DNA of 64,000 bases from Pseudomonas hormoni (GTDB lineage: Bacteria > Pseudomonadota > Gammaproteobacteria > Pseudomonadales > Pseudomonadaceae). Each line of letters opens with the position of its first letter. The first letter of the stretch is position 1. The notes beneath the pieces are model-generated. The model was not told the DNA's origin and made no database searches. It saw only the letters and a program-made list of their open reading frames with translations. Shown piece after piece: positions 41,938 through 50,722 of the stretch. The translations under genes and the position numbers were made by a program. The stretch spans positions 5,707,001 through 5,771,000 of the forward strand of contig NZ_CP075566.1 of NCBI RefSeq assembly GCF_018502625.1, read 5' to 3'.

Positions 41938-42737
41938 GTCGTCTACCCCGAGCGCCCTCCGAGGCGGTGATCGAAGTCCGAGGGCTGTGCAATCGTTTTG
42001 GCCGCCAGAGCGTGCACGAGAACCTCGACCTGGATCTGTACAAGGGCGAAATCCTGGCCGTGGTCGGCGGTTCCGGCAGCGGCAAATCGGTGCTGCTGCG
42101 CAGCATTGTCGGCTTGCGCCAGCCCAGCGAAGGGGTGGTGAAGGTGTTCGGCAAGAACCTCCCGACACTGTCCGAACACGAGCGCTCGATGGTCGAACGG
42201 CGCTTCGGTGTGCTGTTCCAGAAAGGCGCCCTGTTCTCTTCGCTGACCGTCACCGAAAACGTGGCCCTGCCCCTGATCGAACACGCGGGCCTGAGCCGCA
42301 ACGATGCCGAGCACCTGGCGGCGGTCAAACTGGCATTGGCCGGGCTACCGCTGTCGGCGGCGGACAAGTATCCCGCTTCGCTGTCCGGCGGCATGATCAA
42401 GCGCGCGGCACTGGCCCGGGCGCTGGCGCTGGACCCGGACATCCTGTTCCTCGACGAACCCACCGCCGGCCTCGACCCGATTGGCGCGGCGGCTTTCGAT
42501 CAGTTGATCCTGACCCTGCGCGATGCGTTGGGTTTGAGTGTGTTTCTGGTCACCCATGACCTCGACACGCTCTACACCATCACCGATCGGGTGGCGGTGC
42601 TGGCGCAGAAGAAAGTGCTGGTGGCGGACGCCATCGACAAGGTCTCGGAAACCGACGACCCGTGGATTCACGAATACTTCCATGGCCCTCGCGGCCGCGC
42701 GGCGCTGACCGCCGCTCAACAGTTGAATGAGGTCTGA
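41934..42737 (+). CDS. ABC transporter ATP-binding protein (MlaF type)
   Basis: 267 aa. Walker A is GGSGSGKSVLLRSI, the Q-loop region FGVLFQKGALFSSLTV, the signature LSGGMIKRAALARAL, and Walker B ILFLDEPTAGLDPIGAAAFD; the H-loop is VTHDLDTL. The FQKGALFSSLTV segment is typical of the MlaF/lipid-import branch. It energises the preceding permease. Confidence 0.94.
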   Translation: MSRLPRAPSEAVIEVRGLCNRFGRQSVHENLDLDLYKGEILAVVGGSGSGKSVLLRSIVGLRQPSEGVVKVFGKNLPTLSEHERSMVERRFGVLFQKGALFSSLTVTENVALPLIEHAGLSRNDAEHLAAVKLALAGLPLSAADKYPASLSGGMIKRAALARALALDPDILFLDEPTAGLDPIGAAAFDQLILTLRDALGLSVFLVTHDLDTLYTITDRVAVLAQKKVLVADAIDKVSETDDPWIHEYFHGPRGRAALTAAQQLNEV

Positions 42738-42738
42738 C

Positions 42739-43677
42739 ATGGAAACCCGAGCCCATCATGTATTGATCGGCCTGTTCACCGTGATTGTGGTGGCAGGTGC
42801 CCTGCTCTTCGGCTTGTGGCTGGCCAAGTCCAGCGTCGACACCGAGTTCAAGGATTATGAAATCGTCTTCAACGAGGCGGTCAGCGGCTTGTCCAAAGGC
42901 AGCGCGGTGCAGTACAGCGGGATCAAGGTCGGCGACGTGGTGACGTTGCGCCTTGACCCGAAAGACCCGCGCCGCGTGCTGGCGCGGATTCGCCTGGGTG
43001 GCGATACGCCGATCAAGGAAGACACCCAGGCCAAACTGGCGCTGACCGGGATCACCGGTACGTCGATCATCCAGCTCAGCGGTGGCACGCCGCAAAGCCC
43101 GACGCTCAAGGGCAAGGACGGTGATCTACCGACGATCATCGCATCGCCCTCGCCCATCGCCCGGCTGCTCAACGACAGCAACGATTTGATGGCCGGCGTG
43201 AACGTCTTGATGCACAACGCCAATCAGATGTTTTCCGCGGAGAACGTCGAGCGCATCAGCAAGACCCTCGAGCATCTGGAACAAACCACTGGCACCATCG
43301 CCGATCAGCGCGGCGATATCCGCCAGGCGATGCAGCAACTGGCGTCGGTCGGCAAGCAGGCCGGCGCGATGCTGGAACAGACGTCGGCGCTGATGCGCAA
43401 CGCCAACGGCATGCTCAACGATCAGGGCAAGCAGATGTTCGGCAGCGCCGAGCGGGCCATGAAGTCGCTGGAACAAAGCAGCGCGACGATCAACACGTTG
43501 CTCACCAACAATCAGGATTCCCTCAACAGCGGCATGCAAGGCCTCAACGGTTTGGCCCCGGCGGTGCGCGAGCTGCGCGACACCCTGACGTCGTTGCGCG
43601 CAATTTCCCAGCGCCTGGAAGCCAACCCCAGCGGTTACCTGCTGGGCAATGACAAGAACAAGGAGTTCACGCCATGA
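42739..43677 (+). CDS. MCE/MlaD family substrate-binding protein
   Basis: 312 aa. An N-terminal anchor (HHVLIGLFTVIVVAGALLFG) is followed by the MCE domain (YEIVFNEAVSGLSKGSAVQY to TSIIQLSGGTPQ, about residues 38-120), then a long helical tail (about 150-300). Such proteins form hexameric rings that channel phospholipids across the periplasm. The ATG at 42739 directly follows the ATPase stop; the longer frame starting at 42727 is not needed. Confidence 0.92.
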   Translation: METRAHHVLIGLFTVIVVAGALLFGLWLAKSSVDTEFKDYEIVFNEAVSGLSKGSAVQYSGIKVGDVVTLRLDPKDPRRVLARIRLGGDTPIKEDTQAKLALTGITGTSIIQLSGGTPQSPTLKGKDGDLPTIIASPSPIARLLNDSNDLMAGVNVLMHNANQMFSAENVERISKTLEHLEQTTGTIADQRGDIRQAMQQLASVGKQAGAMLEQTSALMRNANGMLNDQGKQMFGSAERAMKSLEQSSATINTLLTNNQDSLNSGMQGLNGLAPAVRELRDTLTSLRAISQRLEANPSGYLLGNDKNKEFTP

Positions 43678-44297
43678 AGCTGCGCCACGTTGCCCTCCTC
43701 GGCGCTTTTGCGTTGACCAGCGCTTGCTCGATCCTGCCCAAGTCCGAGCCGTCCGATGTGTATCGGTTGCCTTCGGCCCAGAGCGTTTCTCCCAGCCACG
43801 GCACGCCGCAGCGCTGGTCCCTGCGCCTGACCAAGCCGCAGGCCAGCGAGGCGTTGAACAGTTCGCAGATCGCCGTGATTCCGCAAGGCGATCTGATCAG
43901 CAGCTACAAGGCTTCACGCTGGAGCGACCCGGCGCCGGTGCTGCTGCGTAATCGTCTGCTCGATGGTTTTCAGCGTGACGGTCGGGTTGCGTTGCTGAGC
44001 ACCGACGACAGCAATTTCCAGGCGGACCTGGAATTGGGCGGGAGTTTGCAGGCGTTCCAGACTGAATACCAAGGCACAGCGGCGAGTGTCGTTGTGCGTC
44101 TGGATGCGTTGCTGGTGCGTGGTTATGACCAGCGAATTCTCGCCAGCCGCCGCTTTGAAGTGCGTCAGCCGTTGAGCGATGTGAAGGTGCCGGCGGTAGT
44201 GGTCGGGTTTGGCCAGGCGAGTGATCAGTTGACGGCGCAGGTGGTGAGTTGGGCGGTGGAGCAAGGGCAGAAAGTCGCGCCGCCTCCCCGCCGTTGA
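43674..44297 (+). CDS. ABC-type transport auxiliary lipoprotein (PqiC-like)
   Basis: 207 aa lipoprotein. The signal and lipobox are MKLRHVALLGAFALTSACS with Cys18; Ser at position +2 predicts outer-membrane sorting. The mature domain (VYRLPSAQ, then QIAVIPQGDLISSYKASRWS) matches the auxiliary component found beside MCE operons (DUF330/PqiC group). It overlaps the MCE gene by 4 bp and completes a permease-ATPase-MCE-lipoprotein set likely to span both membranes. Confidence 0.9.
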   Translation: MKLRHVALLGAFALTSACSILPKSEPSDVYRLPSAQSVSPSHGTPQRWSLRLTKPQASEALNSSQIAVIPQGDLISSYKASRWSDPAPVLLRNRLLDGFQRDGRVALLSTDDSNFQADLELGGSLQAFQTEYQGTAASVVVRLDALLVRGYDQRILASRRFEVRQPLSDVKVPAVVVGFGQASDQLTAQVVSWAVEQGQKVAPPPRR

Positions 44298-44313
44298 ATA
44301 CACACTGGGCCTT

Positions 44314-44405
44314 TGTGGCGAGGGAGCTTGCTCCCGTTGGGCTGCGCAGCAGTCCCCTAAGTGGGGCCGCTTCGCAGCCCAGCGGGAGCAAGCTCCCTCG
44401 CCACA
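44314..44405. repeat. REPIN (TGTGGCGAGGGAGCTTGCTCCCGT/C family)
   Basis: Outer inverted arms start at 44314 and end at 44405, with an inner GGGCTGCGCAGC / GCTTCGCAGCCC pair. It fills the gap between convergent genes. Confidence 0.92.
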
Positions 44406-44433
44406 CAAGCGGGCTTCCACAGGGGATGTGTGT

Positions 44434-45663
44434 TTAACCGAAGAACCAGTAGCAGACGCCGATGGCACCTAGAACGCCAGCCAATTCCGCCAACAACGCA
44501 CACCCCACCGCATGCCGTGCCCGCTGAATCCCCACCGCGCCGAAATACACCGCCAATACATAAAACGTCGTTTCCGTACTGCCCTGAATCGTCGCCGCCA
44601 CCAGCGCCGGGAAGCTGTCTACCCCGGACGTCTTCATGGTTTCGATCAGCATCGCCCGGGCCGCACTGCCGGAGAACGGCTTGACCATCGCTGTCGGCAA
44701 CGCATCGACGAAGCGGGTATCCCAACCAGCCCACTCCACGAGATGCCGAATCCCGTCCAGACCAAAGTCCAGCGCCCCGGACGCACGCAGCACACCCACC
44801 GCGCACAGCATCGCCACCAGGTATGGCAGCAGATTCTTGGCCACGTCGAAGCCTTCTTTCGCGCCTTCGACGAACGCCTCATAAACCTTCACTTTGCGCA
44901 GCGCGCCGATCACCAGGAACAGCATGATCAGCCCGAACAGCGTCACGTTGCCGAGGATCGAGGACAAGCCGGCCAGAGCGGTGGCCGAGAGCGTGCCCAG
45001 CAACGCCATGAAGCCGCCGAGGGCGAGGGCACCGGGGATCAGGTAGGCGAGCACCACCGGGTCCCACAGGCGCAGGCGCTGCATGACCGCCACCGACAGC
45101 AATCCGACCAGTGTCGAACAACTGGTGGCGAGCAGGATCGGCAGGAACACCAGCGTCGGATCCGGCGCGCCTTGCTGCGCGCGGTACATGAAGATCGTCA
45201 CCGGCAGCAGGGTCAGGGAGGAGGCGTTGAGTACCAGGAACAGGATCTGCGCGTTGCTGGCAATGGTGTCGCTGGGGTTGAGTTCTTGCAGCGCCTTCAT
45301 GGCTTTGAGGCCGATCGGCGTAGCCGCGTTGTCCAGGCCCAGGCCGTTGGCGGCGAAGTTCAGGGTGATCAGGCCGATGGCCGGGTGACCGGCCGGCACT
45401 CCCGGCATCAGGCGCAGGAACAACGGGCCCAGCGCCTTGGCCAGCCATTCGACGATCCCGGCCTTTTCGGCGATGCGCAGAAAGCCCAGCCAGAGGGTCA
45501 GTGTGCCGAACAGCAGGACCATGACCTCGACCGACAACTTGGCCATGGCGAAAATGCTTTCCACCATCGCCGCGAAGATCCCGGCGTTACCACCGATCAG
45601 CCATTGCGCCAGCGCCGACACGGCCGCCACGATGAAGAAGCTAAGCCACAGGCCATTAAGCAT
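44434..45663 (-). CDS. Nucleoside-recognition (gate) domain membrane protein, SpmA-SpmB fusion type
   Basis: 409 aa from ATG 45663 (MLNGLWLSFFIVAAVSALAQ), with GGGGGA upstream. Two gate domains lie in tandem: the first around TLTLWLGFLRIAEKAGIVEW and LNFAANGLGLDNAATPIGLK (SpmA-like), the second around YLVAMLCAVGVLRASGALDF and IQGSTETTFYVLAVYFGAVG (SpmB-like). In sporeformers these are two genes for spore maturation; in pseudomonads the role is unknown, possibly transport. Confidence 0.85.
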   Translation of the reverse strand: MLNGLWLSFFIVAAVSALAQWLIGGNAGIFAAMVESIFAMAKLSVEVMVLLFGTLTLWLGFLRIAEKAGIVEWLAKALGPLFLRLMPGVPAGHPAIGLITLNFAANGLGLDNAATPIGLKAMKALQELNPSDTIASNAQILFLVLNASSLTLLPVTIFMYRAQQGAPDPTLVFLPILLATSCSTLVGLLSVAVMQRLRLWDPVVLAYLIPGALALGGFMALLGTLSATALAGLSSILGNVTLFGLIMLFLVIGALRKVKVYEAFVEGAKEGFDVAKNLLPYLVAMLCAVGVLRASGALDFGLDGIRHLVEWAGWDTRFVDALPTAMVKPFSGSAARAMLIETMKTSGVDSFPALVAATIQGSTETTFYVLAVYFGAVGIQRARHAVGCALLAELAGVLGAIGVCYWFFG

Positions 45664-45717
45664 CAGTTGAATCCCCCGAAGAATGCCGCGAATGATAGCG
45701 GGGTAGCCAGAAACGAC

Positions 45718-45748
45718 AAACCCCGGATTTCTCCGGGGTTTGTTTGTG
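45718..45748 (-). terminator. Hairpin between gltP and the SpmAB-like gene
   Basis: AAACCCCGGA / TCCGGGGTTT with a four-base loop. T-rich tails exist on both strands (TTTGTTTG on plus; GTTTGTCGTTTC on minus), so it can end gltP transcripts on the minus strand. Confidence 0.7.
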
Positions 45749-45765
45749 TGGCTTGCTCGGGTCAC

Positions 45766-45855
45766 TGTGGGAGCCAGCCTGCTGGCGATGAGGCCTACAC
45801 GTTCAACATCTCTGTTGTTGGATTCACCACTCTCGCCAGCAGGCTGGCTCCCACA
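45766..45855. repeat. REPIN-like inverted repeat (TGTGGGAGCCAGCCTGCTGGCGA family)
   Basis: 23-bp arms at 45766-45788 and about 45833-45855 form a clean inverted pair. The core (GCCAGCCTGCTGGC) differs from the other REP families in this window. Confidence 0.9.
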
Positions 45856-45883
45856 TAAAAGCCAGACTCCACAGGTTCAGCTA

Positions 45884-47215
45884 TCAGTTGCGGGTAACCT
45901 CGCCGGCAGGCAGTTTTTCCTTGCTGCGCCAGTGCGGCAGCGAGTTCCAGTAGCGCTGGCCCTTGGCATCGTCGTACATGCCTTCCCAGCGGGAGACGAC
46001 CAGTACGGCCAAGGCGTTGCCGATCACGTTCAGTGCGGTACGCGCCATGTCCATGATGCGGTCGACACCGGCAATGAACGCCAGGCCTTCCAGCGGAATA
46101 CCCACGCTGCCCAATGTGGCCAGCAGCACCACGAAGGACACGCCCGGTACGCCGGCGATGCCTTTGGAGGTCACCATCAGCGTCAGCACCAGCAACAGTT
46201 GCTGGCTGATCGACAGGTCAATGCCATACAGCTGGGCAATGAAGATCGCCGCGATGCTTTGGTACAGGGTCGAACCGTCGAGGTTGAAGGAGTAGCCGGT
46301 CGGCACCACGAAGCTGCAGATCGCTTTTGGCGCGCCGTAGGCTTCCATCTTCTCAATGACCCGTGGCAGCACGGTTTCGGAACTGGCGGTGGAGTAGGCC
46401 AGCACCAGCTCATCCTTGAAGATGCGCATCAGCTTGATCACCGAGAAGCCGAACAGGCGAGCGATCAGGCCCAGCACCATGAAGGCGAAGAAGGCGATGG
46501 CGAAGTAAACCAGGATCACCAGTTTGGCCAGCGGCAGCAGGGACGCGAAGCCGAAGTTGGCGACGGTCACCGCGATCAGTGCGAAAACGCCGATCGGGGC
46601 GTAGTTCATGATCATGTGGGTGACCTTGAACATGCTTTCCGAAACGCCCTGGAACATCGTTACCAGCGGGTCGCGCAACTCGGGCTTGAGGCTCGACAGA
46701 CCGAGACCGAACAGCACCGAGAAGAAGATAATCGGCAGCATTTCACCGCGAGCGATGGCCGCGAAGATGTTCGACGGGATCAGGTTGAGGATGGTTTCGA
46801 TGAACGCATGTTCATGCTGAACCTCGGCCGCCGTGGCCTGGTACTTGGAGATGTCCACCGTACCCAGCGTGCTCATGTCGATGCCGGCGCCCGGGTGGAA
46901 CACATTGGCCAACACCAGACCGACAACGATAGCGATCGTGGTAACGATCTCGAAGTAGATGATGGTTTTCAGGCCGATGCTGCCGAGTTTCTTCGCATCA
47001 CCGACACCCGCGATACCGACGATCAGCGACGAGATCACGATCGGGATCACAATCATCTTGATCAGACGGATAAAGATATCGCCTGCCGGTTGCAGGACGT
47101 TGCTGATCCACCAGGCCTTCTCGGCACTGAAATGGTTGAGCAGCGCACCGATTGCAATCCCCAATACCAGACCGATGAGGATCTGCCAGGCGAGGCTGAG
47201 CTTTGCCTTCTTCAT
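45884..47215 (-). CDS. gltP: Glutamate/aspartate:proton symporter
   Basis: Dicarboxylate/amino acid:cation symporter (DAACS family), 443 aa from ATG 47215 (MKKAKLSLAWQILIGLVLGI). The helical-hairpin motif STASSETVLPRVIEKMEAYG and the substrate-binding VVPTGYSFNLDGSTLYQSIA are intact, as is SKGIAGVPGVSFVVLLATLG. It imports L-glutamate and L-aspartate across the inner membrane. A 714-bp gene-free region lies upstream. Confidence 0.94.
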   Translation of the reverse strand: MKKAKLSLAWQILIGLVLGIAIGALLNHFSAEKAWWISNVLQPAGDIFIRLIKMIVIPIVISSLIVGIAGVGDAKKLGSIGLKTIIYFEIVTTIAIVVGLVLANVFHPGAGIDMSTLGTVDISKYQATAAEVQHEHAFIETILNLIPSNIFAAIARGEMLPIIFFSVLFGLGLSSLKPELRDPLVTMFQGVSESMFKVTHMIMNYAPIGVFALIAVTVANFGFASLLPLAKLVILVYFAIAFFAFMVLGLIARLFGFSVIKLMRIFKDELVLAYSTASSETVLPRVIEKMEAYGAPKAICSFVVPTGYSFNLDGSTLYQSIAAIFIAQLYGIDLSISQQLLLVLTLMVTSKGIAGVPGVSFVVLLATLGSVGIPLEGLAFIAGVDRIMDMARTALNVIGNALAVLVVSRWEGMYDDAKGQRYWNSLPHWRSKEKLPAGEVTRN

Positions 47216-47929
47216 ATCTTTACCCTTACTTGCGTTTGACTCGGGCAGATGCAGGAACTGGAACGCTTGTGGCGAAAAAGTCTTGCGCATCTGCCCCCGT
47301 ATAAGGTGCCCCGGAGCGATTATTCATGGCTCTCTGGCAGGCGAAAAAAGGCGCAACTATTCCGATGCAAGGAAGCGACGTCTAATGCCGTAAACGCCTA
47401 CCCTATGCCGAATCGGCATGAGGTTTTTTTACTGAAACCGACGTCGCAAACGGTTCGAATGTGACATTTCGGCAGGCATACGTGCCGTGAACCGGCCATT
47501 TCCGGGCAGGGTGGGTGTTTTTTGATCACTTGTGCGGGAGGGGTATTTCAGAAAAATACGACCATGAGAGACGAGAAATCGCTGGAAAATCAGGTAGTTT
47601 TTTCTCGATGTACGGTCACGCAAGAAACACCGGGAAAGTATTTTCCGGTGATCATTCGAGCGAATGAAGAGTGAGGAGCGAAACCGAGCGGATCGCTGTA
47701 GTTCAACGCATTGCGCGCATAAGCTCTTCGCAAGTCCGTCGCGCCATGACGGGACGGCGAACTTGCGTCGCAGCTTTTACCTGACCCGGCCCTTGCGCAG
47801 GCACTCCCTGTACCCGTAGGTCACTCCGCCCCTGAAACAGGCAGAACGTCCCGACCCCTTGGTCATGCGTCTACCTTCCTCGGGTAGCGCATTGGAGAGA
47901 AGCAATGCTGCTTCTTTCGTGTGACAAAT
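47216..47929. other. Long gene-free region upstream of gltP with several hairpins
   Basis: 714 bp with no credible protein gene. Three structures are visible: a plus-strand terminator (47402-47430), a hairpin CACCGGGAAA / TTTTCCGGTG (47628-47650), and a two-part inverted repeat GCAAGT..CGTC / GACG..ACTTGC (about 47730-47766). It must also carry the gltP promoter. Small RNA genes are possible but not identified. Confidence 0.55.
47402..47430 (+). terminator. Intrinsic terminator with no upstream plus-strand gene
   Basis: CCTATGCCG-AAT-CGGCATGAGG followed by seven T. No plus-strand protein gene precedes it for several kilobases, so it would end an unannotated transcript that begins opposite the gltP leader. 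Confidence 0.75.
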
Positions 47930-48394
47930 TCAGTACCAGTTCGGATCTTTCTTCAGTTGTTCCATCAACAGATCCTGCATGCCTTGGTCGGGCTTGCCGA
48001 GGAAGCGGTAATCGGCATGTCGAGTCGGCGACTTGTCGGCCGGCAAGCCTGCAGGCACTTCGACCAGCATCGCGTAGGCATCCTTCTTGTCGAAGCTGAC
48101 GGCCACGATCAGGCGTTTGTTGAGGCATGTGTCATGCGATTCGCAGAGCGGCCCCACCAGATACTTGTCGCCTTCTTCTTCAACGGCATTCATTTGCTCG
48201 GCGTCACCGGACAGGTTCATCACCCATTCCGGCAGGCGTTCTTCCTTCTTCACCACGCCTTCCCAAGTGTCATGAAACTGCGGGTCTGCGCTCAACAGCT
48301 CGTTGACCCGCGTCTGGCCATCATTGGCCGCTGTCGCCATGGCACTGCCGCCCAGAAGCAGGGCGGCTGCCATCGTTTTCAGTAAAACGTTCAT
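47930..48394 (-). CDS. Ivy-family inhibitor of vertebrate-type (C-type) lysozyme
   Basis: 154-aa periplasmic protein from ATG 48394, with GAGG seven bases upstream. The signal peptide is MNVLLKTMAAALLLGGSAMA, and the mature part holds TWEGVVKKEERLPEWVMNLS and the Cys-bridged loop GPLCESHDTCLNKRLIVAVS, the counterpart of the CKPHDC inhibitory loop of Ivy. P. aeruginosa has such a gene at the same locus next to algB. It starts 2 bp after the DUF1328 gene, so the two are coupled. Confidence 0.85.
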   Translation of the reverse strand: MNVLLKTMAAALLLGGSAMATAANDGQTRVNELLSADPQFHDTWEGVVKKEERLPEWVMNLSGDAEQMNAVEEEGDKYLVGPLCESHDTCLNKRLIVAVSFDKKDAYAMLVEVPAGLPADKSPTRHADYRFLGKPDQGMQDLLMEQLKKDPNWY

Positions 48395-48396
48395 CT

Positions 48397-48642
<246 letters not shown>

Positions 48643-48930
48643 CTAGAACACCCAACGTTCCTGACGTGGCGTCTCATCCACAGGCTGAGCCTGGTCGACG
48701 TCCATCATTCGCATCGGCGCGCTGTCGGCAAAAGTGCTGCTGACGGCGCTGAAGTGGGTTTGGGTCGGATGCTGAATCGACAGGCGTGGTGCTTCTTGCT
48801 CCTGGCTCTGCTCCCAGCGCTGAAACTGTTGGCCGCCGATCAAGGTGATCAATAGCGCCAGGACAGCAAACAGGCCTTGCTGGATATGCAGTGGCGAGAT
48901 ACGCAATTGGGCGGCACGTTGGCGACTCAT
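48643..48930 (-). CDS. Small single-pass membrane protein of unknown function
   Basis: 95 aa (MSRQRAAQLRISPLHIQQGL). One membrane helix spans about residues 19-34 (LFAVLALLITLIGG); the rest is a hydrophilic tail predicted periplasmic, rich in Gln, Ser and Pro, ending RQERWVF. GGAGGAG provides a strong ribosome site. I do not recognise a family. It precedes DUF1328 by 81 bp and is divergent from algB across 435 bp. Confidence 0.7.
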   Translation of the reverse strand: MSRQRAAQLRISPLHIQQGLFAVLALLITLIGGQQFQRWEQSQEQEAPRLSIQHPTQTHFSAVSSTFADSAPMRMMDVDQAQPVDETPRQERWVF

Positions 48931-49365
48931 CCTGAAGCTCCTCCCACACTGTGGTGATCTTGTTGAGGGCGACGGTTGCGATGCCCTGGTTAATCAGACC
49001 ATTGCAGCCCGCATGCCAGCTTTCATCGAAGAAAAAACATATATAAATCAACATCTTATATTTGATGCGGGAAACAGACGGGACGCATCCTGCACGATGA
49101 CCCTGTTGTCGTCGTGCGTATTGCACGATTGATTTGCAGAAGCTTTCAGAATTTTTGAATTGCGGGGAGGGCGTAGATGTCTCAAAGGAAATCGGAAGCG
49201 CGCCTGAAAACCAGCGATCCGATAAAAAAACAACAAAATCAGGCGATTAGCCGTAGGGTGAGCAGATAGCTACCCTGATGTGGTCGGAATCGACCAGAAT
49301 CAACCATGCAACTTGCCCGATTTTTCCGGGACTAACCAAGATCATTCGTTAAGGAGCGTAGGAAA
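48931..49365. other. Divergent regulatory region upstream of algB
   Basis: 435 bp. It contains an AT-rich block at about 49030-49065 (CATATATAAATCAACATC) and a 10-bp inverted repeat GCACGATGAC / GTCGTCGTGC at 49092-49117, followed by a third GCACGAT copy at 49123. AAGGAG before 49366 is the algB ribosome site. Promoters could not be assigned. Confidence 0.5.
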
Positions 49366-50712
49366 ATGGAATCAGCCACCGAGCATCAGGGCCGCATTCT
49401 GCTGGTGGACGACGAGTCCGCCATCCTGCGAACGTTCCGTTACTGCCTCGAAGACGAAGGCTACAGCGTCGCCACTGCCAACAGCGCGGCGCAGGCTGAT
49501 GCGTTGTTGCAACGCCAGGTGTTTGATCTATGTTTCCTCGATTTGCGCCTGGGTGAGGACAACGGCCTCGATGTGCTGGCCCAGATGCGCATTCAGGCGC
49601 CGTGGATGCGCGTTGTCATCGTCACTGCTCACTCGGCCGTAGACACCGCCGTAGACGCGATTCAGGCTGGCGCCGCTGATTATCTGGTCAAACCCTGCAG
49701 CCCCGATCAATTGCGCCTGGCCACCGCCAAGCAACTGGAAGTGCGGCAACTTTCGGCACGCCTGGAGGCGCTGGAAGGTGAAGTGCGCAAACCCAAGGAC
49801 GGCCTGGACTCCCACAGCCCGGCCATGAAAGTAGTGCTGGAAACCGCCCGCCAGGTGGCCAGCACGGATGCCAACATTCTGATTCTCGGTGAATCCGGTA
49901 CCGGTAAAGGCGAACTGTCCCAGGCGATTCACGGCTGGAGCAAGCGCGCGAAAAAATCCTGCGTCACCATCAACTGCCCATCGCTGACGGCCGAATTGAT
50001 GGAAAGCGAACTCTTCGGCCACAGCCGTGGGGCCTTCACCGGCGCGAGCGAAAGTACGCTGGGACGGGTCAATCAGGCGGACGGCGGAACGCTGTTTCTC
50101 GACGAGATTGGCGATTTTCCCCTGACATTGCAGCCAAAATTGCTGCGTTTTATTCAGGATAAGGAATACGAACGGGTCGGCGACCCCGTGACCCGCCGCG
50201 CCGATGTGCGCATCCTGGCAGCCACCAACCTCAATCTTGAAGACATGGTGCGCGACGGTCGTTTCCGTGAAGACTTGCTCTATCGCTTGAACGTCATCAC
50301 CTTGCACCTGCCGCCGTTGCGCGAACGTCGGGAGGATATCTTGAACCTGGCTGACCGCTTCCTGGCTCGTTTCGTCAAGGAATACGCGCGCCCGGCGCGA
50401 GGCTTCAGCGACGAGGCCCGTGAAGCGCTGCTGGGTTATCGCTGGCCGGGGAACATTCGAGAGTTGCGCAATGTGGTTGAGCGGGCGAGCATCATTTGTC
50501 CTCAGGAGCGTGTAGAGATCAGCCACCTGGGAATGGCCGAGACCCCGGTGAACAATGCGCCGCGCATTGGTGCTGCGCTGAGTCTGGACGAATTGGAGAA
50601 GGCGCACATCGGCGCGGTCCTGGCCACCGCCGACACGCTGGACCAGGCCGCGAAGACGCTCGGCATTGACGCTTCGACGCTGTACCGCAAACGCAAGCAG
50701 TACAACCTGTGA
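49366..50712 (+). CDS. algB: NtrC-family response regulator AlgB
   Basis: 448 aa. The receiver domain (about 1-125) has the acidic pair Asp15-Asp16 and the phosphoacceptor Asp59 in CFLDLRLGEDNG. The AAA+ sigma-54 activator domain carries GESGTGKGELSQAI (Walker A) and ESELFGHSRGAFTGASES with the GAFTGA loop. The C-terminal Fis-type helix-turn-helix ends KTLGIDASTLYRKRKQYNL. In P. aeruginosa AlgB with KinB controls alginate, virulence and photoreceptor-linked signalling. It overlaps no gene; kinB starts 10 bp later. Confidence 0.95.
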   Translation: MESATEHQGRILLVDDESAILRTFRYCLEDEGYSVATANSAAQADALLQRQVFDLCFLDLRLGEDNGLDVLAQMRIQAPWMRVVIVTAHSAVDTAVDAIQAGAADYLVKPCSPDQLRLATAKQLEVRQLSARLEALEGEVRKPKDGLDSHSPAMKVVLETARQVASTDANILILGESGTGKGELSQAIHGWSKRAKKSCVTINCPSLTAELMESELFGHSRGAFTGASESTLGRVNQADGGTLFLDEIGDFPLTLQPKLLRFIQDKEYERVGDPVTRRADVRILAATNLNLEDMVRDGRFREDLLYRLNVITLHLPPLRERREDILNLADRFLARFVKEYARPARGFSDEAREALLGYRWPGNIRELRNVVERASIICPQERVEISHLGMAETPVNNAPRIGAALSLDELEKAHIGAVLATADTLDQAAKTLGIDASTLYRKRKQYNL

Positions 50713-50722
50713 GTCCTGCTCG

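Noticed and set aside
49121..49140. Possible sigma-54 promoter (TTGCACGATTGATTTGCA) before algB
   Set aside because: The distance between the two conserved dinucleotides is 12 rather than 10 bases and the GG of the -24 element is missing.
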